A model generated the notes under the pieces. That model was given only the letters and a program-made list of their open reading frames with translations. It searched no databases and had not been told where the DNA came from. The translations under genes were made by a program, and so were the position numbers. Below, in pieces: positions 46,738 through 56,358 of a stretch of DNA of 64,000 nucleotides; position 1 is the stretch's first letter, and every line of letters starts with the position of its first letter. The DNA comes from Paenibacillus sp. FSL H7-0737. GTDB lineage: Bacteria > Bacillota > Bacilli > Paenibacillales > Paenibacillaceae. The stretch spans positions 1,736,001-1,800,000 of the forward strand of contig NZ_CP009279.1 of the NCBI RefSeq assembly GCF_000758545.1. Direction: 5' to 3'.

Positions 46738-47888
46738 GGCTCCGGAGGAGTAGCAGTGGCCTTGCTCTTAGATGAAGGGCCATTTGCAGCAAAGGGCGAA
46801 ACGATAAACTCTTCTTGAGGCAAATAGATCCAGCTCTGAAGATATCCTTGTTGAATTAGTTCTTTGATCAGAATAAGCAGAATCGGCGACAGGATCAGAC
46901 CGGCCATACCGAAAGCGGATGTGGACAGAATGACGAAGGACAGCATCAGAAAAGCAGACGATACGCCAATCGAATTCCCGGTAATCTTCGGTTCAAGCAG
47001 CTGTCTTACAATCAATACAATCGCCAGGAGTACGATTAAACCGATTGCTAATGAGGTATTGCCAACAATGAACAGATAGATGATCCAAGGGACTAAAATC
47101 GTCGTTACACCAAGGAGCGGCAAGACATCAAATACAGCACAGATAAGCGCCATAGTGATTTCGTTACCGGTCCTTAGTATGAATAAGCCAACCAGTACGA
47201 TAACAAAGGTAATGCTGATCAGAATAAGCTGGGCTTTTAAATAAGAGCCGATGGCTTTAAAGACGTTGCCCTGCAAAAAAGCGTAAGCAGTTTTAAATGT
47301 TTTTGGCATTTTGTCATGGGCAATCTTGCGCCAATCTTTAATCTCCATACTAAGGAAAAATGCTAAAATAATGGCGATCCCAAAATTGGCCATGAAGGAG
47401 GAGAAGGATCCGAGCACACCGACCATATATTTTAGAAAAGTAACAAGCCATCCAGTAAGAACATTCGTGGCATCTTTAAAGTAGCCATTTACTTTATCGG
47501 TAATATCCGGCGGCAAGCTTTCGATTTTTTGCTGAAGGTAGGTTGTGGACTCCACGAAATGTTGTTGCACCACATATGTATACTTAGGAAGATTATCTTG
47601 AAAGTGAAGCGCTTGGATGGTGACCAATAACCCAGCGCCAAATAACGTACCCAGAAGAACGATTAGGAACAGAAGCACTGAGATCGCTGAAGCGAATGGT
47701 TTGGCAAGCCCCCGTCGGTTCAAGAAACGGGCAAGCGGTTCAATAAGCAAAAATACAAAAAAAGATAGGAATACAGGGGCAGCTAACTGATACAATTTAC
47801 TGAAGGCGAACATAACCAGATAGACCGTGAGGACAATTAATCCAATGTCGAAGAACGTGCGCCAATATTTTTTGTATAACGGCAGCAT
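46698..47888 (-). CDS. AI-2E family transporter
   Basis: A 396-residue membrane protein with about eight helices and the typical arrangement of the AI-2E/YtvI family (cytoplasmic loop SMEIKDWRKIAHDKMPKTFK; LDVLP-like VFDVLPLLGVTTILVPW; QLLEPKITGNSIGVS; LSPILLILIKELIQQGYL). Members export autoinducer-2 or exchange ions such as Na+/H+; the substrate here is unknown. A Gln/Pro-rich charged tail of about 40 residues follows the last helix and overlaps the PBP gene on the other strand. The ATG at 47888 is preferred, since GGGAG would touch the upstream TTG. Confidence 0.88.
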   Translation of the reverse strand: MLPLYKKYWRTFFDIGLIVLTVYLVMFAFSKLYQLAAPVFLSFFVFLLIEPLARFLNRRGLAKPFASAISVLLFLIVLLGTLFGAGLLVTIQALHFQDNLPKYTYVVQQHFVESTTYLQQKIESLPPDITDKVNGYFKDATNVLTGWLVTFLKYMVGVLGSFSSFMANFGIAIILAFFLSMEIKDWRKIAHDKMPKTFKTAYAFLQGNVFKAIGSYLKAQLILISITFVIVLVGLFILRTGNEITMALICAVFDVLPLLGVTTILVPWIIYLFIVGNTSLAIGLIVLLAIVLIVRQLLEPKITGNSIGVSSAFLMLSFVILSTSAFGMAGLILSPILLILIKELIQQGYLQSWIYLPQEEFIVSPFAANGPSSKSKATATPPEPQASVEDDNKSNI

Positions 47889-48097
47889 AGATATAAACAA
47901 CTCCCTTTTTTAATAAGTTGATAGGTCAGCTTGAATACATTGTACATGATTTTACCTAAAAACCGTCTATTTCTTTGATACATGTGTTAAAATAGGGGGT
48001 AACGTATTTTTTATCTAACTTCACTTGGCCGTATCACAGGTTCTGCTTGCAGACGTAAGGCGAGCCAAAGTCAACTCTGGAAAAGCGAGGAATTCAT

Positions 48098-49498
48098 ATG
48101 CAGACTTTGCTGCTCTGGTTATTTTATATCTCATCTTTTTATGCTTTTATCCCGGGTATGATTAGCCGCATTTTTGGTTACCGTGTCTTTCGTAAAGGAA
48201 CTGGGCGAAATGAGTTCGCGTTGACCTTTGATGATGGACCTGACCCTCGATTTACACCGTTACTTCTGGATTTATTGAAGAAGTATGATGCAAAAGCAAC
48301 CTTTTTTGTAGTAGGATCTAACGCTGAACGTTATCCGGATCTTATTAGGCGGATACATGAAGAGGGACATCTTATTGGAATTCATAATTATGTTCACAAG
48401 ACGAACTGGCTCATGCGGCCCGCAACCGTTCGTCGGCAGATTCAGCGCACGAATGATATTATCTACAACATAATAGGCGAGCGTAGTACTTATTACCGTC
48501 CACCTTGGGGGATTGTCAATTTGTTCGATATTTCCAAGCGTCGCCAAGTTGAAATTGTTCTATGGTCGGTAATGTTTGGAGATTGGCGTGAGAAGCTTGG
48601 TGCGCAGCGTCTCACTGAGAAGATGCTGGCGCGATTGAATCCCGGTGAAGTGATGCTGCTGCATGATAGTGGCACAACGTTAGGTGCCGATCCGGACGCA
48701 CCCGAGAATATGCTTGTAGCCCTTGAACTGACGCTGCAGGAGGCCCAAAGAAGAGGACTGCGCAGTATTCGAGTGGATGACATGATCAAGATGGCGGAGA
48801 AATCACCGATTCGGCGTTTATCCTTTGGTAAACGAGTACTGGTCGGACTCTGGTTGGCTTGGGAGCAGGTATTCCAAGTATTATTCCAGCTCAAAACGAT
48901 TAACCCGGCCGATCCATTCATGCATTATCGAATGCGTAAATATCAGGGAGAGCCTGTTGAACTTGGTGATGGAACCTTGCTGAGTAAAGGTGATAAAGTC
49001 ATTGAGCTGCATATTGATAACAGGCAATTATTCGAGTTAGGTATTCATTCTCGTTCTTCTGCTCAACTTGCGATTCGCATGATCCGCAGAATGGAGAAGG
49101 GGTTGCCAATGCTGGCAGAAGTTATTGCCGAAGATGTAAACCTCGCGCAAGCCAAAGCACTTTATGGGGTTAGTATGATTAACCGTGGGCCAGAGAAATT
49201 CGGCTTTAGTGTACATGATTTGCCCGATGGCATATTCGCACGCTCCACCAAGTTTTACTTAAAGATCCTGTTAAGTGTGATTCATCCAGATGGTGGTGCT
49301 AGGCTCAAGGAGCGTAGTGAGGTCCTTGTACCGAAGCTAATTCTGATGCCTGTCTCAGAATTACTCAAGAAGATGAATAAGCAACTGCCTCATGATGAAA
49401 GGTCAGTAAGAAAACGTAAACCGCACCAAGAAGAAGCGTTGTCACTTAATGATTCACTCACAGAAGTGGAATTGCCAGGAGCAACAGTAACGAATTGA
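48098..49498 (+). CDS. Polysaccharide deacetylase with C-terminal YkoP-like domain
   Basis: A 466-residue protein with an N-terminal hydrophobic segment and a NodB domain (about 35-235). The metal and catalytic motifs are TFDDGPDPR (first Asp pair), HNYVHK (the two His), RPPWG and LLHDSG. It should remove N- or O-acetyl groups from cell wall or capsule polysaccharide outside the membrane. The remaining 220 residues resemble YkoP-type proteins (KGDKVIELHIDNRQLFELG, MINRGPEKFGFSVHDLP, IHPDGGARL); their function is not known. GCGAGGA precedes the ATG. Confidence 0.87.
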   Translation: MQTLLLWLFYISSFYAFIPGMISRIFGYRVFRKGTGRNEFALTFDDGPDPRFTPLLLDLLKKYDAKATFFVVGSNAERYPDLIRRIHEEGHLIGIHNYVHKTNWLMRPATVRRQIQRTNDIIYNIIGERSTYYRPPWGIVNLFDISKRRQVEIVLWSVMFGDWREKLGAQRLTEKMLARLNPGEVMLLHDSGTTLGADPDAPENMLVALELTLQEAQRRGLRSIRVDDMIKMAEKSPIRRLSFGKRVLVGLWLAWEQVFQVLFQLKTINPADPFMHYRMRKYQGEPVELGDGTLLSKGDKVIELHIDNRQLFELGIHSRSSAQLAIRMIRRMEKGLPMLAEVIAEDVNLAQAKALYGVSMINRGPEKFGFSVHDLPDGIFARSTKFYLKILLSVIHPDGGARLKERSEVLVPKLILMPVSELLKKMNKQLPHDERSVRKRKPHQEEALSLNDSLTEVELPGATVTN

Positions 49499-49542
49499 TT
49501 CATGATATTATTTAGTCTTATATAATGAACCGTAATATAGAT

Positions 49543-49579
49543 GCCTCACAAACCAGAAATGGATTGTGGGGCGTTTTTT
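49543..49579 (+). terminator. Terminator after the deacetylase gene
   Basis: GCCTCACAA pairs with TTGTGGGGC (one T-G pair), followed by GTTTTTTC. Confidence 0.78.
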
Positions 49580-49590
49580 CTTGTGCCCAA

Positions 49591-49637
49591 TAAAAAAGAG
49601 CAGTCCGACCATAGATTATCTAAGGTGGACTGCTCTT
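49591..49637 (-). terminator. Terminator after ilvD
   Basis: On the minus strand an 11-bp perfect stem (AAGAGCAGTCC with GGACTGCTCTT) with inner ACC/GGT pairs is followed by TTTTT. Confidence 0.82.
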
Positions 49638-49672
49638 GTATGCTAGGAACAAATAGAACTCGGGTTTGCTAA

Positions 49673-51358
49673 TTAAATCTTCAGTACTGCACCGTTACTG
49701 GCGTTGGTAACCATTTTGGAATAGCGAGCCAGGTAACCAGTCTTAACTTTAGGCTCAAACTCTTTCCAGCCCGTACGGCGAACCGCCAATACTTCTTCGT
49801 CAACCAGGAGTTCAATCTTGCGATTGTTGAGGTCGAGTTCAATGATGTCTCCATCTTCAACAAAAGCGATCGGGCCGCCTTCAGCTGCCTCCGGAGAAAT
49901 GTGCCCGATGCTAATTCCGCGGGAAGCCCCCGAGAAACGTCCGTCTGTAATCAGACCAACCTTAGCACCAAGACCCATCCCCACGATTTGCGATGTAGGA
50001 GCTAGCATTTCCGGCATTCCCGGTCCACCCTTTGGACCCTCATAACGGATAACGACTACATGGCCTTCTTTAACCTTACCGTTAGCGATGCCTTCGAGTG
50101 CGGATTCTTGGGAATCAAAGCAGATCGCAGGACCTTTGTGATATCCACCAACAGAAGCATCTACTGCACCTACTTTAATGATGGAACCTTCAGGAGCCAG
50201 GTTGCCGTATAGGACGGCGAGACCGCCTCTTTCGGAGTAAGGGTTATCGATCTTATGAATAACGGAAGTATCTTGGATCTCATGTCCGATTACGTTCTCG
50301 GCTAATGTTTTGCCGGTAACCGTCATACAGTCTCCGTACAGAGCACCTGGTTTCTTCAGCAATTCATTCAAGACGGCACTAACGCCGCCTGCGCGGTCCA
50401 CATCTTCGATGAAAATATCGGATGCTGGAGCCAGCTTCGCCAAATAAGGAACACGGTTAGCCACTTCGTTAATGCGTTCAAGCGGATAATCGATACCAGC
50501 TTCTTGAGCCAGTGCAAGGGTGTGTAGCACCGTATTGGTGGAGCCACCCATTGCCATATCCAGTGCAAAAGCGTTATCGAGTGATTCTTTAGTTACGATA
50601 TCTCTTGGTTTAAGGTCTAACTTAATCAGTTCCATCAGTTGAGTAGCAGATCTGCGTACAAATTCTCTGCGTTCATCAGCTACAGCTAGGATGGTACCAT
50701 TACCTGGCAATGCCAGTCCAAGTGCCTCTGCCAAACAGTTCATGGAGTTGGCAGTGAACATTCCTGAACAAGATCCACAGGTAGGACAACCGAATTGTTC
50801 TAATTCAAGCAACTCAGCGTCATTGATTTTTCCGACTTGGTGAGCACCTACGCCCTCGAATACGGAGGTAAGGGAGAGCTTTTTACCTTTACTGTCTACG
50901 CCGGCTTTCATTGGACCACCACTTACGAACATGGTTGGAATGTTGACACGCAATGCGCCCATCATCATTCCCGGTGTGATTTTATCGCAGTTAGGGATGC
51001 AGACCATGCCATCGAACCAATGCGCGGAAACGACAGTTTCCAAGGCATCAGCGATGATCTCACGGCTTGGTAGTGAATAACGCATACCGATATGTCCCAT
51101 TGCGATACCGTCATCAACGCCGATCGTATTGAATTCGAAAGGAACGCCGCCAGCTTCACGAATCGCTTCCTTAACGATCTTACCGAACTCTTGAAGATGC
51201 ACATGACCTGGAACAATATCAATATAGGAATTGCAGACCGCAATAAACGGCTTTCCGAAATCTTCTTCTTTTACTCCGGCTGCACGCAGGAGACTACGGT
51301 GTGGAGCACGGTCAAAGCCTTTTTTAATCATGTCTGAACGCATTTTCTTAGCTGCCAT
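49673..51358 (-). CDS. ilvD: Dihydroxy-acid dehydratase
   Basis: A 561-residue IlvD/Edd family enzyme that converts 2,3-dihydroxy-isovalerate and its homologue to the 2-oxo acids of valine and isoleucine synthesis. The iron-sulfur cluster ligands lie in [11 protein letters not shown] (about residue 43), PNCDKI (about 117) and [14 protein letters not shown] (about 190). GGSTNTVLH and the C-terminal [10 protein letters not shown] with the catalytic Ser are present. GGGGGGAAA lies before the ATG. It is alone here: other ilv or leu genes are not nearby, and no T-box signature is seen upstream. Confidence 0.97.
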   Translation of the reverse strand: MAAKKMRSDMIKKGFDRAPHRSLLRAAGVKEEDFGKPFIAVCNSYIDIVPGHVHLQEFGKIVKEAIREAGGVPFEFNTIGVDDGIAMGHIGMRYSLPSREIIADALETVVSAHWFDGMVCIPNCDKITPGMMMGALRVNIPTMFVSGGPMKAGVDSKGKKLSLTSVFEGVGAHQVGKINDAELLELEQFGCPTCGSCSGMFTANSMNCLAEALGLALPGNGTILAVADERREFVRRSATQLMELIKLDLKPRDIVTKESLDNAFALDMAMGGSTNTVLHTLALAQEAGIDYPLERINEVANRVPYLAKLAPASDIFIEDVDRAGGVSAVLNELLKKPGALYGDCMTVTGKTLAENVIGHEIQDTSVIHKIDNPYSERGGLAVLYGNLAPEGSIIKVGAVDASVGGYHKGPAICFDSQESALEGIANGKVKEGHVVVIRYEGPKGGPGMPEMLAPTSQIVGMGLGAKVGLITDGRFSGASRGISIGHISPEAAEGGPIAFVEDGDIIELDLNNRKIELLVDEEVLAVRRTGWKEFEPKVKTGYLARYSKMVTNASNGAVLKI

Positions 51359-51674
51359 ATTGACATTTCCCCCCTAAATAAATTGCAATGAAATATAGTG
51401 TCGCATTAACGCAATGAACTCCAAAGACCTGCGTATATACGGTTTATAGAATGAACGGGGACGAGCTTCCTAGAGAAGAAGGGCGAAGCCGATTCTATAA
51501 AAAATGCCGCTGTTTTGGTATAAACGTTTCCCGCCTTTAATGAACGGAGAAGTCATTGTTATTAGTGAGTCTATCACAAAGAGCACGTTTTTTCTACCGG
51601 ACAATGTGAAGTTTCTCATGAGGAGACCGGCCTTAAATAGTATAAAAAAACCTATCCGCAAGGGGATAGGCCAC
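51359..51674. other. Gap between acyltransferase and ilvD genes
   Basis: It holds the acyltransferase terminator and presumably the ilvD promoter, which I could not place. An 8-base direct repeat GCAATGAA occurs at 51385-51392 and 51411-51418. No T-box, CodY-like box or gene was recognised. Confidence 0.5.
51643..51670 (-). terminator. Terminator after the acyltransferase gene
   Basis: On the minus strand CCTATCC pairs with GGATAGG around a short loop, followed by seven T. Confidence 0.85.
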
Positions 51675-52715
51675 TTATAATGAGCGCCTTAAGGCAACAC
51701 GCTGCAGGGTGATCATCCAACCAACGGGGGGCTCAACAATAGGATGCATCAGCCTTTTTACACTTGGTTGGGCTAAGAGAATGGTCAGTAAGATTGCAGA
51801 AAGCACCAATAACATGGCACCTAAAGAATGGTTGATATAAGCGTACAGGCCAGAAACAGCGGCAAAACGAACGATAAATCCGTGAAGTAGAAAAACATAT
51901 AACGTACGGGAGCCCCAGTCAGTCAGCCGGCTAAGCGAATAAGGAATCCACCCCATAAACGCTAGTGCAGCAGTGATTTGTAGCCCGTAAACGCCCAGAC
52001 GATAAATTCCTGCGTACCATTCTTGAAGCCCAAGCTGCATGTAGGTCATACTTCCGTAAAGCCAGCCTATCGGCAACTCTGATCCCCAAGATGCAAACAG
52101 AAGGAATAGAAGGATGGAGACTGCGGCAGCGGTAATTCTAATCCATTTTTGAAAAAAACGAGAAAAGGATTGGAACGAAAAATGATAACCTAATACGAAG
52201 AATGGCAGGTATACAAAAGTGCGGCTAATGCTGAACCATACGCCATCAAGCTGTAGGTACCCAACGGTAATTCCAGCGGCGACAGCAAAAATGAATTGAG
52301 TGGCAGGCGACCATTTACGCATCCCGATCATCAGTATACGCCAGAAGGCATGACTTGCCAGGAACCATAAGAGCAAATAGGGGGCGAAAAAGGAATGATG
52401 GATACCCTGCACCTGATATATGGTGGCGTCCAGCACAGAGTAGAGGCTTTGAAAAATAATATACTGCAATCCGATTTGCATGATAATGCGACGGCCTTGT
52501 GTACCTGTAAGGTGTTTATTGGCAAAAAAGCCTGTAACGAGCACGAAGAGCGGCATATGAAAGCTGAAGATCCACATATATAAGCTATGCAAGCTGCTCA
52601 TTGAGCCTATCAATGGTTCTATGGCGTTTCCAACGATTACAGTAACAATGAGAACAAAACGTAAATTTAGAAAAAAGGTCTTTCCAGGCGTGTCTAGCGA
52701 GTTTTCCCCTACCAT
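51675..52715 (-). CDS. Acyltransferase family 3 membrane protein
   Basis: A 346-residue membrane protein with about ten helices of the acyltransferase 3 family, resembling fucose 4-O-acetylase-like members. It starts with LNLRFVLIVTVIVGNAIEPL, followed by FSFHMPLFVLVTGFFA with the usual His-Met-Pro segment, and ends with VFLLHGFIVR, another family motif. Such proteins transfer acetyl groups to surface sugars or lipids. GGGGGGAAG precedes the ATG. The gene is transcribed away from the alpha/beta hydrolase gene and may share the cre-bearing control region. Confidence 0.85.
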   Translation of the reverse strand: MVGENSLDTPGKTFFLNLRFVLIVTVIVGNAIEPLIGSMSSLHSLYMWIFSFHMPLFVLVTGFFANKHLTGTQGRRIIMQIGLQYIIFQSLYSVLDATIYQVQGIHHSFFAPYLLLWFLASHAFWRILMIGMRKWSPATQFIFAVAAGITVGYLQLDGVWFSISRTFVYLPFFVLGYHFSFQSFSRFFQKWIRITAAAVSILLFLLFASWGSELPIGWLYGSMTYMQLGLQEWYAGIYRLGVYGLQITAALAFMGWIPYSLSRLTDWGSRTLYVFLLHGFIVRFAAVSGLYAYINHSLGAMLLVLSAILLTILLAQPSVKRLMHPIVEPPVGWMITLQRVALRRSL

Positions 52716-52794
52716 GACTTCCCCCCAAAGATGCTTGATGCTTTAATTTTAAAATACAAGATTTTCTTCAATTGAATTGTGAATTAACTCACTA

Positions 52795-52809
52795 TTGAAA
52801 GCGTTATCA
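52795..52809. promoter_or_regulatory. cre box between acyltransferase and hydrolase genes
   Basis: TTGAAAGCGTTATCA matches the CcpA consensus WTGNAANCGNWNNCW at all positions. It lies in the divergent intergenic region, 80 bases from one start codon and 93 from the other, so either gene could be its target. Confidence 0.6.
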
Positions 52810-52901
52810 TTAGTGCCAAATGTGGCGATGTGTTGAAGGTTGTTAGAACAGTGGGTTTCTACTATAATTTTCTTATATGCAGTAACATCCGGGAGTGGAG
52901 C

Positions 52902-53645
52902 ATGTTGAAGAAAAGAATAACTAAGCGTCGTATTGGTTTAATTGTACTAATCATTCTTGTTGTAGCCGGATTGCTGATTTGGAAATATTTAACTCCGTAT
53001 GCACCGGCTGAAGAAGCCGAAACTGCACTGATTTCAAGTGGTGGAGTTACAGTTGAACAAAATGAAAACTGGATTTCGTTCGAACCCTCCATTACTAAGG
53101 GGGCCTCGATCATATTTTACCCTGGAGCTCTGGTGAAACCAGAAGCTTACTCCCCACTGGCGAAGGGCATTGCTGCTGCGGGGCATCCGTTCTACATCGC
53201 TAAAATGCCGCTTAATTTAGCAGTAACAAAGGGCGATGCTGCAGAAGAGATTATTCGTGTGCATCCAAAGCAATCTTTTGTTCTAGGTGGGCATTCGCTT
53301 GGGGGTGTCATGGCGTCACGTTATGCGATTGAGCATGCGGACCAGCTGGAAGGTGTGTTTTTCCTGGCTTCTTATCCAGATGAAAAAGGTAGTCTGCGTG
53401 AGACTGCTTTGTCAGTATTGTCGGTAGTGGGTACAGAGGATCAGGTTATTGACAGAGACAGCTACAACAAAGGACGTTCCTATTTGCCAGATAATACGGT
53501 TTATAGTTCAATCGTCGGTGGAAATCACGCTCAGTTTGGAAGCTATGGACCACAAAAAGGAGACGGGAAAGCAACCATTTCCGAAGAAGAACAGCAAAAT
53601 GACACTGTGCGCGCCATGCTGGATTGGCTTGGGAATATCAGGTAG
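52902..53645 (+). CDS. Membrane-anchored alpha/beta hydrolase
   Basis: A 247-residue protein with an N-terminal basic segment and one membrane helix (about 9-29), then an alpha/beta hydrolase domain facing outward. The nucleophile elbow is GGHSLGG near residue 130; GTEDQVID supplies the acid and GGNHAQF the histidine. The substrate is unknown; related proteins are called carboxylesterase-like. The ATG at 52902 after GGGAGTGGAG is preferred over an upstream TTG at 52830. It heads a run of five genes in the same direction. Confidence 0.85.
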   Translation: MLKKRITKRRIGLIVLIILVVAGLLIWKYLTPYAPAEEAETALISSGGVTVEQNENWISFEPSITKGASIIFYPGALVKPEAYSPLAKGIAAAGHPFYIAKMPLNLAVTKGDAAEEIIRVHPKQSFVLGGHSLGGVMASRYAIEHADQLEGVFFLASYPDEKGSLRETALSVLSVVGTEDQVIDRDSYNKGRSYLPDNTVYSSIVGGNHAQFGSYGPQKGDGKATISEEEQQNDTVRAMLDWLGNIR

Positions 53646-53677
53646 TCTTCGGTCTTTCCAACAAAGGGAGGACACTT

Positions 53678-54442
53678 ATGCCAGAATTACAGATTAACGA
53701 TGAATGCATACCCTGTTCAGGAATATTGTTCGACAAAGATGGCACGTTATTGGATCTATTAGCCACTTGGGGGAATTGGGCCGAGCTTGTACTGTGTGGA
53801 ATGGAAAATCAGCTTGCGATTATGGGAACTGATTTTATCGTGGATCGGAGTAAAGTGCTAGGTACCCAGCATGATGCTGCAGGAAAGTTGATTGGTTATG
53901 ATCCAGCAGGGCCGCTCACCATGGCTACAGAAGAAGAAAGTTATGGTGTGCTTGCATGGCAGCTGTATACTGCGGGTGTTCCTTGGAATGAAGCGTTGAC
54001 CCGTGTAAAGAGTATAGCTAAGGACGCTATGTATGAATTACGCAAACGCCGCACGGTACAACCTCTAGAAGGGCTTCTTCCTTTTCTGGAACAGTGCGCG
54101 GCTGCATCACTCAAGCTAGGGGTGGTTACCTCAGATGGCGCAAAGACCACTCAGGAGCATCTGGATTGGCTTGGTATTGCTCATTATTTTCATTCGGTAG
54201 TTACAAGAGACAGAGTATTAAACGGAAAACCCGCACCTGAAATGGCTGAATTAGCCTGCCGGGAGCTGGGGCTGTCTCCTGAAGTGACGATTATTATTGG
54301 TGACAGCAATGCAGATATGCAATTGGGTAAAGGTGCAGGCTTACGCCTCGCCGTTGGAATCTCCAGCATGGGTGATGGAAATCACTTGATTGACGCAGAT
54401 GTGATTATTTCTAGCTATAATGAGCTAAGGATCACCTACTGA
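53678..54442 (+). CDS. HAD family hydrolase (phosphoglycolate phosphatase-like)
   Basis: A 254-residue HAD phosphatase. Motif I is FDKDGTLLD (nucleophile and acid Asp near residue 17), motif II VTSDG near 150, motif III Lys in NGKPAPEM, and motif IV GDSNADMQLG near 210. A helical cap of about 100 residues lies between motifs I and II. It dephosphorylates a small phosphorylated metabolite. GGGAGG lies 8 bases before the ATG at 53678, which rules out earlier in-frame starts inside the preceding gene. Confidence 0.9.
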   Translation: MPELQINDECIPCSGILFDKDGTLLDLLATWGNWAELVLCGMENQLAIMGTDFIVDRSKVLGTQHDAAGKLIGYDPAGPLTMATEEESYGVLAWQLYTAGVPWNEALTRVKSIAKDAMYELRKRRTVQPLEGLLPFLEQCAAASLKLGVVTSDGAKTTQEHLDWLGIAHYFHSVVTRDRVLNGKPAPEMAELACRELGLSPEVTIIIGDSNADMQLGKGAGLRLAVGISSMGDGNHLIDADVIISSYNELRITY

Positions 54443-54476
54443 TCAGCATATTAATGGAAAGGATGTGCTACAACAT

Positions 54477-55217
54477 ATGGATCAATTGCAGACACTTGCT
54501 TCTTGGATTAAAGACTGTGACAACATCGTTTTTTTCGGAGGGGCAGGTACGTCAACAGAGAGTGGGATCCCGGATTTCCGCTCGGCAGCAGGATTATACC
54601 AGACTCAGCACAATTCACCTTATCCGCCTGAAGTGATGCTGAGCCGAACTTTTTTTATGTCCTCACCGGACATTTTTTTTGATTTTTACCGCAGTAAAAT
54701 GATTCATCCCGATGCTCGTCCGAATGGCGCACATCTGCTGCTTGCAGAGCTAGAACGGCAGGGCAAGCTTAAAGCAGTGATTACGCAAAATATTGATGGC
54801 CTACATCAGCTGGCGGGTAGCCAAAAGGTACTTGAGCTGCATGGTTCCATTCATCGTAACTATTGCATGGACTGCTCACGTTATTACGGGCTGGAGCAGC
54901 TCCTAAGTACCACTGAGATCGTCCCTCGCTGCCCCGAATGTGGTGGTATTATTAAGCCGGATGTTGTGCTATATGAAGAAGAATTGGACCATTCGGTGCT
55001 GGTGAGTTCTGTCGAAGCGATAGCAGCTGCAGATATGCTTATGATTGGTGGAACCTCTCTTACGGTCCAGCCTGCAGCTAGTCTAGTTACTTATTTCCGG
55101 GGCAAACGTACGGTGCTGCTGAATGGCGACCCGACACCTTTTGATGATCAAGCTGATCTTCTGGTTACAGATCGGATTGGGAAAGTACTCGGCAGTGTAA
55201 AGGATCTGCTTGGTTAG
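54477..55217 (+). CDS. NAD-dependent protein deacylase (sirtuin)
   Basis: A 246-residue Sir2 family enzyme that removes acyl groups from lysines using NAD+. The Rossmann motif GAGTSTESGIPDFRS (about 22-36), TQNIDGLHQ with ELHGS (catalytic His near 112) and the zinc cysteines CMDC and CPEC are all present; GGTSLTV completes the NAD site. The ATG at 54477 is chosen over a GTG at 54465, which lies directly after the GAAAGGA ribosome site, although the spacing to the ATG is long. Confidence 0.94.
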   Translation: MDQLQTLASWIKDCDNIVFFGGAGTSTESGIPDFRSAAGLYQTQHNSPYPPEVMLSRTFFMSSPDIFFDFYRSKMIHPDARPNGAHLLLAELERQGKLKAVITQNIDGLHQLAGSQKVLELHGSIHRNYCMDCSRYYGLEQLLSTTEIVPRCPECGGIIKPDVVLYEEELDHSVLVSSVEAIAAADMLMIGGTSLTVQPAASLVTYFRGKRTVLLNGDPTPFDDQADLLVTDRIGKVLGSVKDLLG

Positions 55218-55321
55218 AAGGGATAATCTCATCGCTTGCCGGTTGCCAGATTATTATTGCGCTTAGTAGTTTAAAGATAGGTAGTACAGAAACAGCGCGT
55301 AATGAGAGGCAGGGATAAGCA

Positions 55322-56329
55322 ATGGTATATGTAGCAAATGAAGCACGATATGAAGACATGCGTTATAACCGTTGCGGGAACTCAGGTCTTAAGCTTCCGG
55401 CAATCTCATTAGGACTTTGGCAGAATTTTGGTGGAATTGATACTTACGAGAATGGCAGAGAAATGATCACTCGTGCTTTTGATCTTGGAATTACTCATTT
55501 TGATCTAGCCAACAACTATGGACCACCAGCGGGTTCAGCAGAAGAGCTCTTTGGGAAAGTGCTTGCAAGTGATATGGCTCCATATCGAGATGAAGTGGTG
55601 ATTTCTACAAAAGCAGGGTACAACATGTGGCCCGGTCCTTATGGCGAATGGGGTTCGCGTAAATATATGCTGGCTAGTCTGGATCAGAGTCTGAAGCGGC
55701 TGGGTATAGATTATGTTGATATCTATTATTCGCATCGGCCGGACCCGGAAACACCTCTTGAAGAAACCATGCAGGCGCTCGACCATGCTGTGCGTTCCGG
55801 CAAAGCTCTGTATATAGGATTATCTAACTATACCGCGGAGCAGACGCTCGAAGCGGTTAGAATCTTGAACAGCCTAGGAACGCCGCTCTTAATTCATCAG
55901 CCGAGTTATTCTATGCTCGATCGCTGGATTGAGGGGAGTTTACAGGGTGTGCTGGAACAGAGCGGAGTTGGCAGTATCGCTTTTACACCTCTGGCTCAAG
56001 GATTGTTAACCAATAAGTATTTAAATGGAATCCCAGAAGGATCAAGAGCGGCCAAACCCTCTGCTGCGTTAAATGAAAGCCGAATTACACCGGATGTGAA
56101 GCGCAAGATCCACGCGTTAAATCAGCTTGCTGTTTCAAGAGGCCAGAGTTTGGCGCAGCTTGCACTAGCTTGGACACTACGTGATGGGAAGATTACTTCT
56201 GCATTGATAGGGGCTAGCAGAATTAGTCAGATTGAAGAGAATATAGCTGCACTTCAGCATTTGGAGTTCTCGCAGGCAGAATTGGATCGCATTGAGACTA
56301 TTCTTCAAACGGAGAATGGAACTGGATGA
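55322..56329 (+). CDS. Aldo/keto reductase, YghZ-type (L-glyceraldehyde 3-phosphate reductase-like)
   Basis: A 335-residue TIM-barrel reductase using NADPH. The catalytic residues are visible in order: Asp and Tyr in FDLANNYGPPAGSAEELFG, Lys in VISTKAGYNMWPGPYG, and His in YYSHRPDPETPLEET. This pattern is typical of the AKR14/YghZ group, close to beta-subunits of K+ channels. It reduces small aldehydes such as methylglyoxal or L-glyceraldehyde 3-phosphate. A GAGGCAGGGAT precedes the ATG. Confidence 0.92.
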   Translation: MVYVANEARYEDMRYNRCGNSGLKLPAISLGLWQNFGGIDTYENGREMITRAFDLGITHFDLANNYGPPAGSAEELFGKVLASDMAPYRDEVVISTKAGYNMWPGPYGEWGSRKYMLASLDQSLKRLGIDYVDIYYSHRPDPETPLEETMQALDHAVRSGKALYIGLSNYTAEQTLEAVRILNSLGTPLLIHQPSYSMLDRWIEGSLQGVLEQSGVGSIAFTPLAQGLLTNKYLNGIPEGSRAAKPSAALNESRITPDVKRKIHALNQLAVSRGQSLAQLALAWTLRDGKITSALIGASRISQIEENIAALQHLEFSQAELDRIETILQTENGTG

Positions 56330-56358
56330 AGACGTAGGTGAAGGGATGAGCTGCATCG

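Noticed and set aside
51470..51661. A 63-residue open frame on the minus strand in the ilvD gap
   Set aside because: It has no ribosome site or family resemblance and overlaps the acyltransferase terminator.
51359..51674. T-box or amino-acid attenuator before ilvD
   Set aside because: No GGTGGNACCGCG sequence on the minus strand and no leader peptide rich in branched-chain codons was seen.
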